From assembly GCA_964641125.1 (NCBI GenBank), contig CAZXMO010000001.1:53340-117339 (forward strand): DNA of 64,000 nucleotides, written 5' to 3'. A program made the position numbers and the translations under genes. The stretch comes from JBKHAJ01 sp964641125. Lineage in GTDB: Bacteria > Spirochaetota > Spirochaetia > SPDA01 > CAZSGZ01. The notes under the pieces were generated by a model. That model had not been told where the DNA came from. It ran no database searches and saw only the letters and a program-made list of their open reading frames with translations. Positions 34,330 through 41,201 of the stretch are shown here, piece by piece. How positions within the stretch are numbered: the stretch's first letter is position 1; every line of letters begins with the position of its first letter.

Positions 34330-34740
34330 TTAACTTTGAACGGTCTCTTTCAATTTATGCACCGGAGTCGAAAAAACATCGACCGTATCGGGATTATTGA
34401 TCATCTCGCACTTCCCCTCGAAGATAACCCCGTCTGCAATCCGGAGTTTCGCGGTTTTTACGTTGCCAAAAACCTGTCCCGTGGAGAGCATCTCCAGTTT
34501 TTCGGTGGCTTCGATGTTTCCGTGGACGACACCGCCGACGACAATGGATCCGACCCGTATGTCCGCCCGGACCTCGGATCCCTCTTCAACATAGAGAAAA
34601 CCCTTGCTCTCGATCCGTCCTTCGAAATACCCGTCGATCTTCAGGGATTCGGAAAATCGCATGGTTCCTTTGAAGTTCGTCTGTTTTCCGAGGGTAGTGG
34701 TAATTCGTTCAAGCCCTTTTTTTTCAGAGTTCTTTGCCAT
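34330..34740 (-). CDS. bactofilin, copy 1
   Basis: The 136-residue protein forms the right-handed beta-helix of bactofilins, which polymerise without nucleotide at the membrane and place cell-wall enzymes. The repeats are visible as RFSESLKIDGYFEGRI, GSEVRADIRVGSIVVGG, VHGNIEATEKLEMLSTG and VFGNVKTAKLRI. Short polar tails flank the core. It lies 1 nt after the cyclase-tail-like gene. A second bactofilin is encoded at 40.6 kb. Confidence 0.9.
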   Translation of the reverse strand: MAKNSEKKGLERITTTLGKQTNFKGTMRFSESLKIDGYFEGRIESKGFLYVEEGSEVRADIRVGSIVVGGVVHGNIEATEKLEMLSTGQVFGNVKTAKLRIADGVIFEGKCEMINNPDTVDVFSTPVHKLKETVQS

Positions 34741-34741
34741 A

Positions 34742-34963
34742 TTATTTCGTCTTCATAACGAATACTCCGTCCCAATCCTCCGGCGGCGGGTTTTCGATAT
34801 AGTGCAAACATCTTTTCAGATAAACCTGGGAAGGTCCATCCGAGGGATCCACTCGGAGAGCTTTCTCAAACCGGTCTTGGGCGGCCCTAAACTCCATGAG
34901 CTTGTACTGTTTCCGCCCTTCGGCGAAGAGATCAAGCAGTTTCTGTTTTTCCGCGGAAATCAT
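34742..34963 (-). CDS. small TPR-like protein resembling the C-terminal tail of class III adenylate cyclases
   Basis: The 73-residue protein is a single helical pair, EGRKQYKLMEFRAAQDRFEKAL followed by GPSQVYLKRC, ending in NPPPEDWDGVFVMKTK. From memory, this pattern of one TPR followed by PPxxWDGV and a lysine end closes many spirochaetal and cyanobacterial adenylate/guanylate cyclases. Here no cyclase domain precedes it; a response regulator gene ends 12 nt upstream. I start at ATG 34963, because TTG at 34969 has no better ribosome site. The role is unknown. Confidence 0.65.
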   Translation of the reverse strand: MISAEKQKLLDLFAEGRKQYKLMEFRAAQDRFEKALRVDPSDGPSQVYLKRCLHYIENPPPEDWDGVFVMKTK

Positions 34964-34975
34964 CCTCAAGTTCCG

Positions 34976-35710
34976 TCAGTTGAGCTGTTCGTTCTGCTTC
35001 ATGTGAGCAAATTGTTTCTGGAACTTGTCTTCCAGGTCCTCTAAGATCTCTTTGGGTCTATCTACTTTATAATCGGTATTTTCCCGAAGTTCTGAAATCT
35101 CCTCGCCGAGCCCGCCCAAGGCGGCCAGGACCTGCTCGCATTCGCTGACAACCTTTTCCACGAACTCCTGTACCGAATAAGGATTGTTATATTCCAGCTT
35201 GTGTGCGCTCGAAAGGAGGTCCTCCACCGGGTGTTTGAGATGGTCGGTGAAGTAGAGGAGGGAATCGTTCAGACTCCCGATCTTAGCGATATGCCGTTCC
35301 TTTTGAAGCACCTGTCGGGAGAGCTGCCGGGTCCTCAGAACCGCCCGAATCCGCGCGAGAACCTCGGAGAAGTTGAAGGGTTTGGTGATGTAATCCTCCA
35401 CTCCGAGCTCGAATCCCTCGACCTTGTCCTTCACGTCGTCCATCGCCGAGAACATAATGATGGGCGTATCCTTGACCTCGCTGTACTCTTCATCCGATTT
35501 GAGGATTCGAGTTACCTCCCATCCGGTGAGTTTGGGCATGATGTTGTCGAGGATTACCACGTCGGGCTTGACGCTCAATATCATCTCCAGGGCTTCTTCA
35601 CCGTCCTGAGCCATACTAACCTCGAAGCCCAACTTGGACAGCATCACCTCGAAAAAATCGAGATTTATGGGTTCATCATCGACGATGAGTATTTTCGTCT
35701 TATCTTCCAA
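34976..35710 (-). CDS. response regulator with C-terminal helical (HisKA-like) region
   Basis: The 244-residue protein has a receiver domain (residues 6-125) with acidic pair Asp11/12, phospho-acceptor Asp55 (VVILDNIMP), a Ser in MFSAMDD, and Lys in TKPFN. The C-terminal 110 residues are helical. The start, IGSLNDSLLYFTDHLKHP, recalls the dimerisation helix of histidine kinases, with a histidine at a similar place but without an ATPase domain. There is no DNA-binding domain, so output is probably protein-protein contact. It sits between lnt2 and the cyclase-tail-like gene. Confidence 0.85.
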   Translation of the reverse strand: MEDKTKILIVDDEPINLDFFEVMLSKLGFEVSMAQDGEEALEMILSVKPDVVILDNIMPKLTGWEVTRILKSDEEYSEVKDTPIIMFSAMDDVKDKVEGFELGVEDYITKPFNFSEVLARIRAVLRTRQLSRQVLQKERHIAKIGSLNDSLLYFTDHLKHPVEDLLSSAHKLEYNNPYSVQEFVEKVVSECEQVLAALGGLGEEISELRENTDYKVDRPKEILEDLEDKFQKQFAHMKQNEQLN

Positions 35711-35739
35711 AATGTTCTCCCAGTGGCCGATACATTGTC

Positions 35740-37341
35740 CTATACTTGAGGGCCGTTGTCAATCCTTCTTTGCCGGATAAGCAGCTTCAACCCTACACCA
35801 ACGAAAAGAAAAAGTCCAGCACCGACGGTCATGACCACCCCGAACCAGTCTCCCCACCGGGTATAAAGGGTGACGGTATCGGTGTAGACCGGGGTATCGT
35901 CCACGAGATAACCCTCTATAAAGGGATCGATGCTCGAGACGATCCGTCCGTTGGGATCGATTATGCAGGTGATACCTCCGTTGGTGCTTCGGACCACGCT
36001 CCGGCGGTTTTCCATTGCCCGGAAACGGGACATGGCCATATGCTGCATCTCCGCGGCCACCGAAAAAGACCAGCTGTCGTTGGTGAGGTTGACGATCACC
36101 TCCGCTCCGGAGAGGATGAAATTTCTCGACAGATAGCCGAAGGTATCCTCGAAGCAGATGGGAGTAGAAAACTTGACCCCCCCCGCTTCGAAGACGGTGT
36201 ACTCCTCCCCCTTTTCCCAGAAGTGGGTGTCCGCGTCGACAAGAGCGGCATGTATACGGGGAAAGCGCTTCTCGAAGGGAAAATGCTCCGTAAAGGGAAC
36301 GAGATGGGTCTTCCAGTACTTGTCCGCGAGTTGCCCTTGCTTGAAGAGAAGTGCGGCGTTGTAGTCGACCCGGCCCTGTCCCCCGACCCTTTGAAGCCGG
36401 CCGTCGTCGTTTCCGAGAACGTAGGGAACATCCCTGCTTCTCAGGAAATCCATGAGGCGGCTTATGAGCTCGTAATAGTCTCTGCTTCCTCGATGGCGGG
36501 TATGATACTCTATTGCCGGGACAAAGGCGGTTTCCGACCAGACCACGATATCGGGACCTTCTTGCTCCGCCTGTTTGCTCAAATCGACGAGAATGTCCAG
36601 GGATTCCCCGTAGTCGTGCTTCCATGGATCGACGTTGTGCTGGATAAGGGCGGTCCTCCACGAATCGGCCCGATCGAGATCGGCCTGGACGGCAAAACCG
36701 TAGACCATAACCGCCGTAAATACCGCTCCATAGGCGACGGCGTCCCAGCGATGATCCCGGAAGAAGCACTTGGCCCGGACACGGCCTTCTTTAAAAGCGT
36801 TACCCAGATAGGCCGCGGGCAGGACGGTGAGGAAAGTTACTCCCCAAATGCCGGTTAGGGCGCTGAAACGAGCAAAAGGGAGAAACATATACTGGGTATA
36901 TCCGAGGATACCGTAGGAGTATCCGAGAAAGCCCTTCGTTCTCAGGTATTCGTACCCCACCCATATAACCGCCTGAGCCAGATATCCGTACCGGGGAAAG
37001 AGAGAGTCCGCGCCCTTCAAGAGGGGAAAGAGAACGATGAAGTAGACCCCGTATATGACAGGAACAATGAAAATCGCCAAAGGATGGAAGGCGACCAACC
37101 AGTAGTTGAACAGGGCGTACGAGAGGAAACCGAAGAGTGCTCCGTAGAGTAAGATCCTGATCCACCCCGCCCGATGAATCACAACGAACATGGGAACCAG
37201 GGCCACGAACCCCAGAGGGAACCAGCCCCAGTCGGATACAAGGCTCGGAAAGCTCAAGGCGAAGAGAACGACTGAGCAGATAAGGAGGCCGATTTCCAGA
37301 AGGATCTCGACCAGAGTAGCGCGCTTGCCGCCCCGCTTCAT
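35740..37341 (-). CDS. lnt: apolipoprotein N-acyltransferase, copy 2
   Basis: The 533-residue protein has the same build as copy 1: several N-terminal membrane helices, a nitrilase-fold domain and a final helix. The triad is complete, with Glu in VVWSETAFVPA, Lys in KTHLVPFTEHFPFEKR (preceded by KYW) and Cys in TPICFEDTFGYL. The later stretch VNLTNDSWSFS is shared with copy 1. It lies in the rpsT-HU-lnt2 operon, 9 nt after the HU gene stop codon. This is the Lnt copy in the Borrelia-like neighbourhood. Confidence 0.9.
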   Translation of the reverse strand: MKRGGKRATLVEILLEIGLLICSVVLFALSFPSLVSDWGWFPLGFVALVPMFVVIHRAGWIRILLYGALFGFLSYALFNYWLVAFHPLAIFIVPVIYGVYFIVLFPLLKGADSLFPRYGYLAQAVIWVGYEYLRTKGFLGYSYGILGYTQYMFLPFARFSALTGIWGVTFLTVLPAAYLGNAFKEGRVRAKCFFRDHRWDAVAYGAVFTAVMVYGFAVQADLDRADSWRTALIQHNVDPWKHDYGESLDILVDLSKQAEQEGPDIVVWSETAFVPAIEYHTRHRGSRDYYELISRLMDFLRSRDVPYVLGNDDGRLQRVGGQGRVDYNAALLFKQGQLADKYWKTHLVPFTEHFPFEKRFPRIHAALVDADTHFWEKGEEYTVFEAGGVKFSTPICFEDTFGYLSRNFILSGAEVIVNLTNDSWSFSVAAEMQHMAMSRFRAMENRRSVVRSTNGGITCIIDPNGRIVSSIDPFIEGYLVDDTPVYTDTVTLYTRWGDWFGVVMTVGAGLFLFVGVGLKLLIRQRRIDNGPQV

Positions 37342-37350
37342 TATATGCGG

Positions 37351-37653
37351 TTACTCCCGAAGCGCCCAGACACTCTGCTTGAGCTCCCGGCCGGGCCTGA
37401 AAGCGGCAACACCATGATCGCCGACACTGACGATCTCGCCGGTCTTGGGATTTCGCGCCTTGCTCCTCCCCTTCCGGGTCCGGACCTCGAAGGTCCCGAA
37501 ACCGCGGAGCTCTACCGTCTTGTCTTCGGTGAGAGCGGTTTTGACCTGGTCGAAGAATTCATCGATGATACTGTGGATATCCTTCCGGTTGACGGGGACC
37601 TTCTCGTAGATACTCTCGATTATCTCCGCTTTCGTCAGCTTTCCGTTACCCAC
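37351..37653 (-). CDS. HU-family DNA-binding protein
   Basis: The 100-residue histone-like protein bends and packages DNA. It has LTKAEIIESIYEKV, then VELRGFGTFEVRTRKGRSKARNP (shown here only in part by eye), the beta-arm region and GVAAFRPGRELKQ. The start is GTG at 37653, with an exact AGGAGG 5 nt before it. It lies 27 nt after rpsT, as the HU gene hbb does near rpsT and rho in Borrelia as I recall. Confidence 0.93.
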   Translation of the reverse strand: MGNGKLTKAEIIESIYEKVPVNRKDIHSIIDEFFDQVKTALTEDKTVELRGFGTFEVRTRKGRSKARNPKTGEIVSVGDHGVAAFRPGRELKQSVWALRE

Positions 37654-37680
37654 AGTATCCTCCTGTAAAGACGTACGCGT

Positions 37681-37959
37681 TTATTCCGCTTTTTCGGCGG
37701 TAAGCTCGGTAAGCTTCTTGTGAAGCCGCGATTTCTTCCGCGCGGTGTTGTTCTTGTGGTAGACTCCCTTGCCCGCGGCGGAGTCGAGGAGACTCGAGAC
37801 CTGCTTGAATTCGGCTTCCGCGGCGGAGCGGTCTTTCTTCTCGACCGCATCGAGGAACTTCTTGATCTGTGATTTGACCGCGCTTCGGACCGATTTGTTA
37901 CGCAGGCGATGGGATTCGCTCTGGCGATGCCTTTTGGCGGTTGATGTTTTACTTGGCAA
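37681..37959 (-). CDS. rpsT: 30S ribosomal protein S20, TTG start
   Basis: The 92-residue basic helical protein shows the S20 pattern: KRHRQSESHRLRNKSVRS, LLDSAAGKGVYHKNNTARKKSRL. Translation must start at TTG (37959), since no ATG precedes the conserved MPSKTSTAKR and GGAGGAAAT stands about 8 nt before it. E. coli rpsT also uses UUG, where the weak start is needed for autoregulation by S20. A strong promoter lies about 45 nt upstream, and the gene heads the operon. Confidence 0.95.
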   Translation of the reverse strand: MPSKTSTAKRHRQSESHRLRNKSVRSAVKSQIKKFLDAVEKKDRSAAEAEFKQVSSLLDSAAGKGVYHKNNTARKKSRLHKKLTELTAEKAE

Positions 37960-38004
37960 CTGGATTTCCTCCGTGGTAATAAATTTCTTAATTACAGGAA
38001 ATGG

Positions 38005-38033
38005 AAAGTACCAGATAATTTCTTTCCTGTCAA
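38005..38033 (-). promoter_or_regulatory. promoter of the rpsT-HU-lnt2 operon
   Basis: On the minus strand consensus TTGACA (38028-38033), 17 nt and TACTTT (38005-38010). The leader of about 40 nt ends in GGAGGAAATCCAG before the TTG start. Confidence 0.7.
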
Positions 38034-38037
38034 GTAC

Positions 38038-38065
38038 TTGTACTTGTAACGAATATCAGTATATT
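38038..38065 (+). promoter_or_regulatory. promoter of plsC
   Basis: TTGTAC (38038-38043), 16 nt and TATATT (38060-38065) precede plsC by 27 nt. It lies back to back with the rpsT promoter, within a short TACTTG direct repeat. Confidence 0.5.
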
Positions 38066-38092
38066 TAACACTACCGCGATAGGTATTACACG

Positions 38093-38857
38093 ATGAAAAA
38101 AATAGCCTTTTTCAGCTCATTATTAGGAATTTTCCTCTTTTGGGACCTGCTTTTGCGCTTCCTAGCGGCGTTCAGCTACTCCGCCGCCCGTAAGGTTATC
38201 GACCGAAAGGACTGGAAGATAACCGCTTCGCTGATCACTATTTCGAGGGTCTATATGGGGATCCGGGTCCGCCGCCGCATCGAAATGCCGAAGGACCTCC
38301 CTCCGGTGTTCTTGATCATCTCTAACCATCAGAGCGTTATCGATATCGCCTTTCTCTACTACTATTTCAGGGACTATATGATCCGCTTTGCCGCGAAACA
38401 CGAGCTCGCCCGAGGGGTTCCCCTGGTGTCCATGGTGTTGCGGCTTCAGAATCACGCCATGATCCGTCGCGACGGCAAAATATCGGCCACCATGAAGGAG
38501 CTCGAGCGCCTTGCACGGAAGTCGAAGCAGGGTATATGCCCGGTGGTCTTTCCCGAGGGGACCCGGTCCCGCACCGGGGAAGTCCTGAAGTTCCATGCGG
38601 GGGCGGTACGAAAGATCTTGGAAACCGTTCCCCTACCCGTTCTCACCGTGGCCGTCGACGGGGGCTTCCGGGTCGCTCGAACCGAACAATTGGCTACGAA
38701 TTTCCGCCGGATGCGCTACCGTGTTCGGGCGCTCAAGCTCTTTTCTCCGCCGAAGAGTAAATCGGAGATAGGCTCGATCCTTCGGGAATCGGAATCACTG
38801 GTACGGGAGCAGATCGCCGGCTGGCGGGACGAAGACGACGGAGAAGCCGGAGGCTGA
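38093..38857 (+). CDS. plsC: 1-acyl-sn-glycerol-3-phosphate acyltransferase (PlsC family)
   Basis: The 254-residue membrane enzyme adds the second acyl chain to lysophosphatidate. Motif I is SNHQSVIDIAF (His-x4-Asp), followed by motif II-like FAAKHELARG and motif III FPEGTRSRTGE. One N-terminal membrane helix is present. The basic C-terminus is unremarkable. There is no strong Shine-Dalgarno. The gene stands alone on the plus strand. Other PlsC-fold enzymes, such as those for ornithine lipids, cannot be excluded. Confidence 0.88.
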   Translation: MKKIAFFSSLLGIFLFWDLLLRFLAAFSYSAARKVIDRKDWKITASLITISRVYMGIRVRRRIEMPKDLPPVFLIISNHQSVIDIAFLYYYFRDYMIRFAAKHELARGVPLVSMVLRLQNHAMIRRDGKISATMKELERLARKSKQGICPVVFPEGTRSRTGEVLKFHAGAVRKILETVPLPVLTVAVDGGFRVARTEQLATNFRRMRYRVRALKLFSPPKSKSEIGSILRESESLVREQIAGWRDEDDGEAGG

Positions 38858-38892
38858 GATGCGGTTAAAAGAGGTTGCGGCCGGCTGACCGG

Positions 38893-38930
38893 AAAAAAAA
38901 GGGGCTTCCGCTTTATTGATACGAAAGCCC
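38893..38930 (-). terminator. intrinsic terminator of the 56-residue zinc-ribbon gene
   Basis: On the minus strand GGGCTT (with weaker inner pairing) and AAGCCCC form a stem that is followed directly by eight T. It lies about 50 nt after the stop codon of the zinc-ribbon gene. Confidence 0.65.
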
Positions 38931-38981
38931 TGCGCGCGCCTCATGCGAGGTGTCGCATAGAAACGGGATGTTACAGATTTT

Positions 38982-39152
38982 TTAGCGAAAGTCCCGGGGG
39001 CGCCGCTCTTCCCGCTTACAATTCTCACAGATCGCGAGGTTTTTGAGCTTCCCGCTGGTAAAGATTGATTTCATCTTCACTTCGCCGCCGCAGGTGCAGT
39101 AAAACTTCTGAGCCGTGGATCCGCTTCGTGCATTTTTGCTTACTTGAGCCAT
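38982..39152 (-). CDS. 56-residue zinc-ribbon protein
   Basis: This short gene encodes MAQVSKNARSGSTAQKF, then YCTCGGEVKMKS and ICENCKREERR. The CxC and CxxC cysteines about 23 residues apart should bind one zinc. It is strongly basic, so contact with RNA or the ribosome is likely. It is well supported as a gene: promoter TTGACG-17-TAGTCT upstream, GGAGAAGGAGAG before the ATG, and an intrinsic terminator after it. I recall similar short proteins in other spirochaetes but know no function. Confidence 0.8.
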   Translation of the reverse strand: MAQVSKNARSGSTAQKFYCTCGGEVKMKSIFTSGKLKNLAICENCKREERRPRDFR

Positions 39153-39216
39153 TTATACTCTCCTTCTCCGATTTTTGTCGCGTTATCCGAAATGGATTTA
39201 CTTTTTCTTTGGCGAG

Positions 39217-39245
39217 AGACTACTATCTTTTTTCTATATCGTCAA
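39217..39245 (-). promoter_or_regulatory. promoter of the zinc-ribbon gene
   Basis: On the minus strand TTGACG (39240-39245), 17 nt and TAGTCT (39217-39222). The leader is about 58 nt. The -35 box overlaps the last bases of ricT. Confidence 0.55.
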
Positions 39246-40093
39246 GAGGTTTCCGCGTACCATTCATTTTTTTCACCCCGTCCCTTGATCGCGCAAAAGG
39301 GGATGCTCATATACCTTCCGTCGCCGTCGACGGCCTTTATGATTTTCGAAAGGACGTTTACGTCGATAATCTTGCAAATTTGCCCGTCGATTCGGAGCCG
39401 GTTCCCTTCCGAGGGTATTCCCCGCTTGACATCCCGGTAGAAGTCGTATTCGTAGGCGAGACAACAGAGGAGCCTCCCGCAGGGCCCGGAGATCTTCATC
39501 GAATTGAGGCTCAAGTTCTGTTCCTTGGCCATCTTTATAGAGACGGGTTTGAGTTTGTCGGTGACCCCGTGGCAGCAGTAGGTTCTGCCGCAGACGGCGA
39601 CACCGCCTAAAACTCTCGATTCGTCCCTGACTCCGATCTGCCTCAGCTCGATACGCATCTTGAAGACGGCGACTAAGTCTTTGACCAGCTCTCTGAAATC
39701 GACCCGATTATCGGCTGTAAAGAAGAAGAGAACCTTCGATTCTTCGTTCAAGTAGTGAGCTGCGACGAGCTTCATATCGAGACCCCTCGCCTCCACCTTC
39801 TCCCGGCAGATATCCAAGGCTTCTTTTTCACGTTCCTCGTTCTTCCGGTAGGTCTCCAGGTCCGCCTCGGTGGCCTTCCTCACGATATTCTGAATCGAAT
39901 TCCCCTCGCCCCCGTCGGCGTCCCGCACGGCGCCTAAAACAACGCCTAAGTCTTTCCCGTATCTGGTCGGCAGGACGACGATGTCACCGTCGTCGATGGG
40001 TTCGTCTTCCGGGGGGCTGCACAACTCGGTTTCATGAGAATGCAAAACCTTGACTCTAACTATATGTGAAACCGTATTGGTATCGCTTTCCAC
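39242..40093 (-). CDS. ricT: PSP1-domain protein, RicT (YaaT) homologue
   Basis: The 283-residue protein is of the PSP1/RicT family. In Bacillus RicT forms a complex with RicA and RicF that binds iron-sulfur clusters and assists RNase Y. The conserved cysteines are seen in GGVAVCGRTYCCHGV and GPCGRLLCCLAYEYDFY, with KMAKEQNLSLN between. The start is GTG at 40093 after AAGGAG with 7 nt spacing. It follows yaaR by 12 nt; yaaR and ricT are also close in Bacillus. Confidence 0.92.
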   Translation of the reverse strand: MESDTNTVSHIVRVKVLHSHETELCSPPEDEPIDDGDIVVLPTRYGKDLGVVLGAVRDADGGEGNSIQNIVRKATEADLETYRKNEEREKEALDICREKVEARGLDMKLVAAHYLNEESKVLFFFTADNRVDFRELVKDLVAVFKMRIELRQIGVRDESRVLGGVAVCGRTYCCHGVTDKLKPVSIKMAKEQNLSLNSMKISGPCGRLLCCLAYEYDFYRDVKRGIPSEGNRLRIDGQICKIIDVNVLSKIIKAVDGDGRYMSIPFCAIKGRGEKNEWYAETS

Positions 40094-40105
40094 GATGAAA
40101 CTCCT

Positions 40106-40618
40106 TCAGTGAATAAGATCGACGAGGATGCCATGGATTTCATCTATCCTTTCGAGAATCCTCAACTGGTCCCGCTGATTGGCGAGGATCTCACCGGCCA
40201 ATCTGTCGAGCTTTTCATCGACGACCCTGACCAGGGTCAATTCCGGCCGTTCTCCGGGCTTGAGCTTCAGGACCTTGAAACCGGTAAGTTTCTTTTTTTC
40301 CACGAGATACCCAGTGTCCACAACATACCGGACGAAGGCCCGCACCATTGCCCTATACTCTTTGACGAGACCCATTCCGGGGCTCGATTGCAATTTCTCG
40401 CCGATTTCGTGTATTTCGTCAAGGACGTCTTCAAGGTCCTCGGGACGGGATATCCTGATTCCGATTAAAGATTCGAGCTCCCTTCGGCGGGTCTCGCCGC
40501 TTTCGCCCAAGAGAGAAGAGAATTTTTTCCGGTCGGCTTCCTTCTTCTTCCGGACTTTCTTTTCTTTATCGTATTCGTATTCCTGGAAAGCGGAGCCTAC
40601 GAGGTTTATCCGTTCCAT
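40106..40618 (-). CDS. YaaR family (DUF327) protein
   Basis: The 170-residue helical protein matches YaaR: a charged N-terminus (YDKEKKVRKKKEADRKKF), then LQSSPGMGLVKEYRAMVRAF and DTGYLVEKKKLTGF, typical of DUF327. Its function is unknown. It overlaps the second bactofilin gene by 13 nt and is followed by ricT, the same pairing as yaaR-yaaT in Bacillus. This suggests a link between the bactofilin-hydrolase pair and the RicT system, or just shared transcription. Confidence 0.85.
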   Translation of the reverse strand: MERINLVGSAFQEYEYDKEKKVRKKKEADRKKFSSLLGESGETRRRELESLIGIRISRPEDLEDVLDEIHEIGEKLQSSPGMGLVKEYRAMVRAFVRYVVDTGYLVEKKKLTGFKVLKLKPGERPELTLVRVVDEKLDRLAGEILANQRDQLRILERIDEIHGILVDLIH

Positions 40619-41181
40619 ACGGAGACTTCTTTGATTTCCTCTTTCATTTCGGTTTTCCCGTCTCTCGTTTCGACGGTTTCATCCTTCCCGCCGGATTCCT
40701 CATACGGAACGGTCTCTGCACCCCCTTGGGGGGCCCTTTGGTACCGAGCCGTTTCAGGTTGTTGAACCGGAACGGCCTCGGGGGAGGCCGGAACCGTTTT
40801 GGCCGAATCCGTTTTGACCGGCGCCGCTTCTTCAGCCCGGGCATGGACCGTACATTTTCCGTTGAGAATCACTCCCTCTTCTACAATGAGCCGGGGAGCG
40901 GAGACATTCCCAATTATCATTCCGGTGGAGAGGACTATAACTTTTTCAGTGGAGTGTATGTCCCCTTTCACAACGCCCCCGACGACTACCGTGCCCGCAA
41001 ATATGGTGCACTCGGCCCTGCCGTTCTTCCCGACCAAGACCTTGCCGGGGGTGCGGATAGTTCCGGAATAATCACCGTCGATCCGGAGCAGCCCGCTTAA
41101 ATCGAGCTCTCCTTTGAATCGGGTCCCTTCTCCGACTATTGAATTTATAAATGAACCGTCTTCGGCTATATGATCACTCAT
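40606..41181 (-). CDS. bactofilin, copy 2, with long charged tail
   Basis: The 191-residue protein has a bactofilin core at about residues 15-115: DLSGLLRIDGDYSGTI, KNGRAECTIFAGTVVVGG, VKGDIHSTEKVIVLSTG, IGNVSAPRLIVEEGVIL. A 75-residue tail rich in Glu, Lys, Pro and Thr follows and is absent from copy 1. It lies 20 nt downstream of a membrane-anchored M23 endopeptidase gene. In several bacteria such pairs shape the cell wall (bactofilin plus LmdC-type hydrolase). Confidence 0.9.
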   Translation of the reverse strand: MSDHIAEDGSFINSIVGEGTRFKGELDLSGLLRIDGDYSGTIRTPGKVLVGKNGRAECTIFAGTVVVGGVVKGDIHSTEKVIVLSTGMIIGNVSAPRLIVEEGVILNGKCTVHARAEEAAPVKTDSAKTVPASPEAVPVQQPETARYQRAPQGGAETVPYEESGGKDETVETRDGKTEMKEEIKEVSVWNG

Positions 41182-41201
41182 TTTATTAAAAAATCCTGCG
41201 C

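Noticed and set aside
38938..38962. ATGCGA/TCGCAT hairpin between plsC and the zinc-ribbon gene as a terminator
   Set aside because: The stem is only 6 bp and no T-run follows on either strand. The stronger hairpin at 38893-38930 explains termination.
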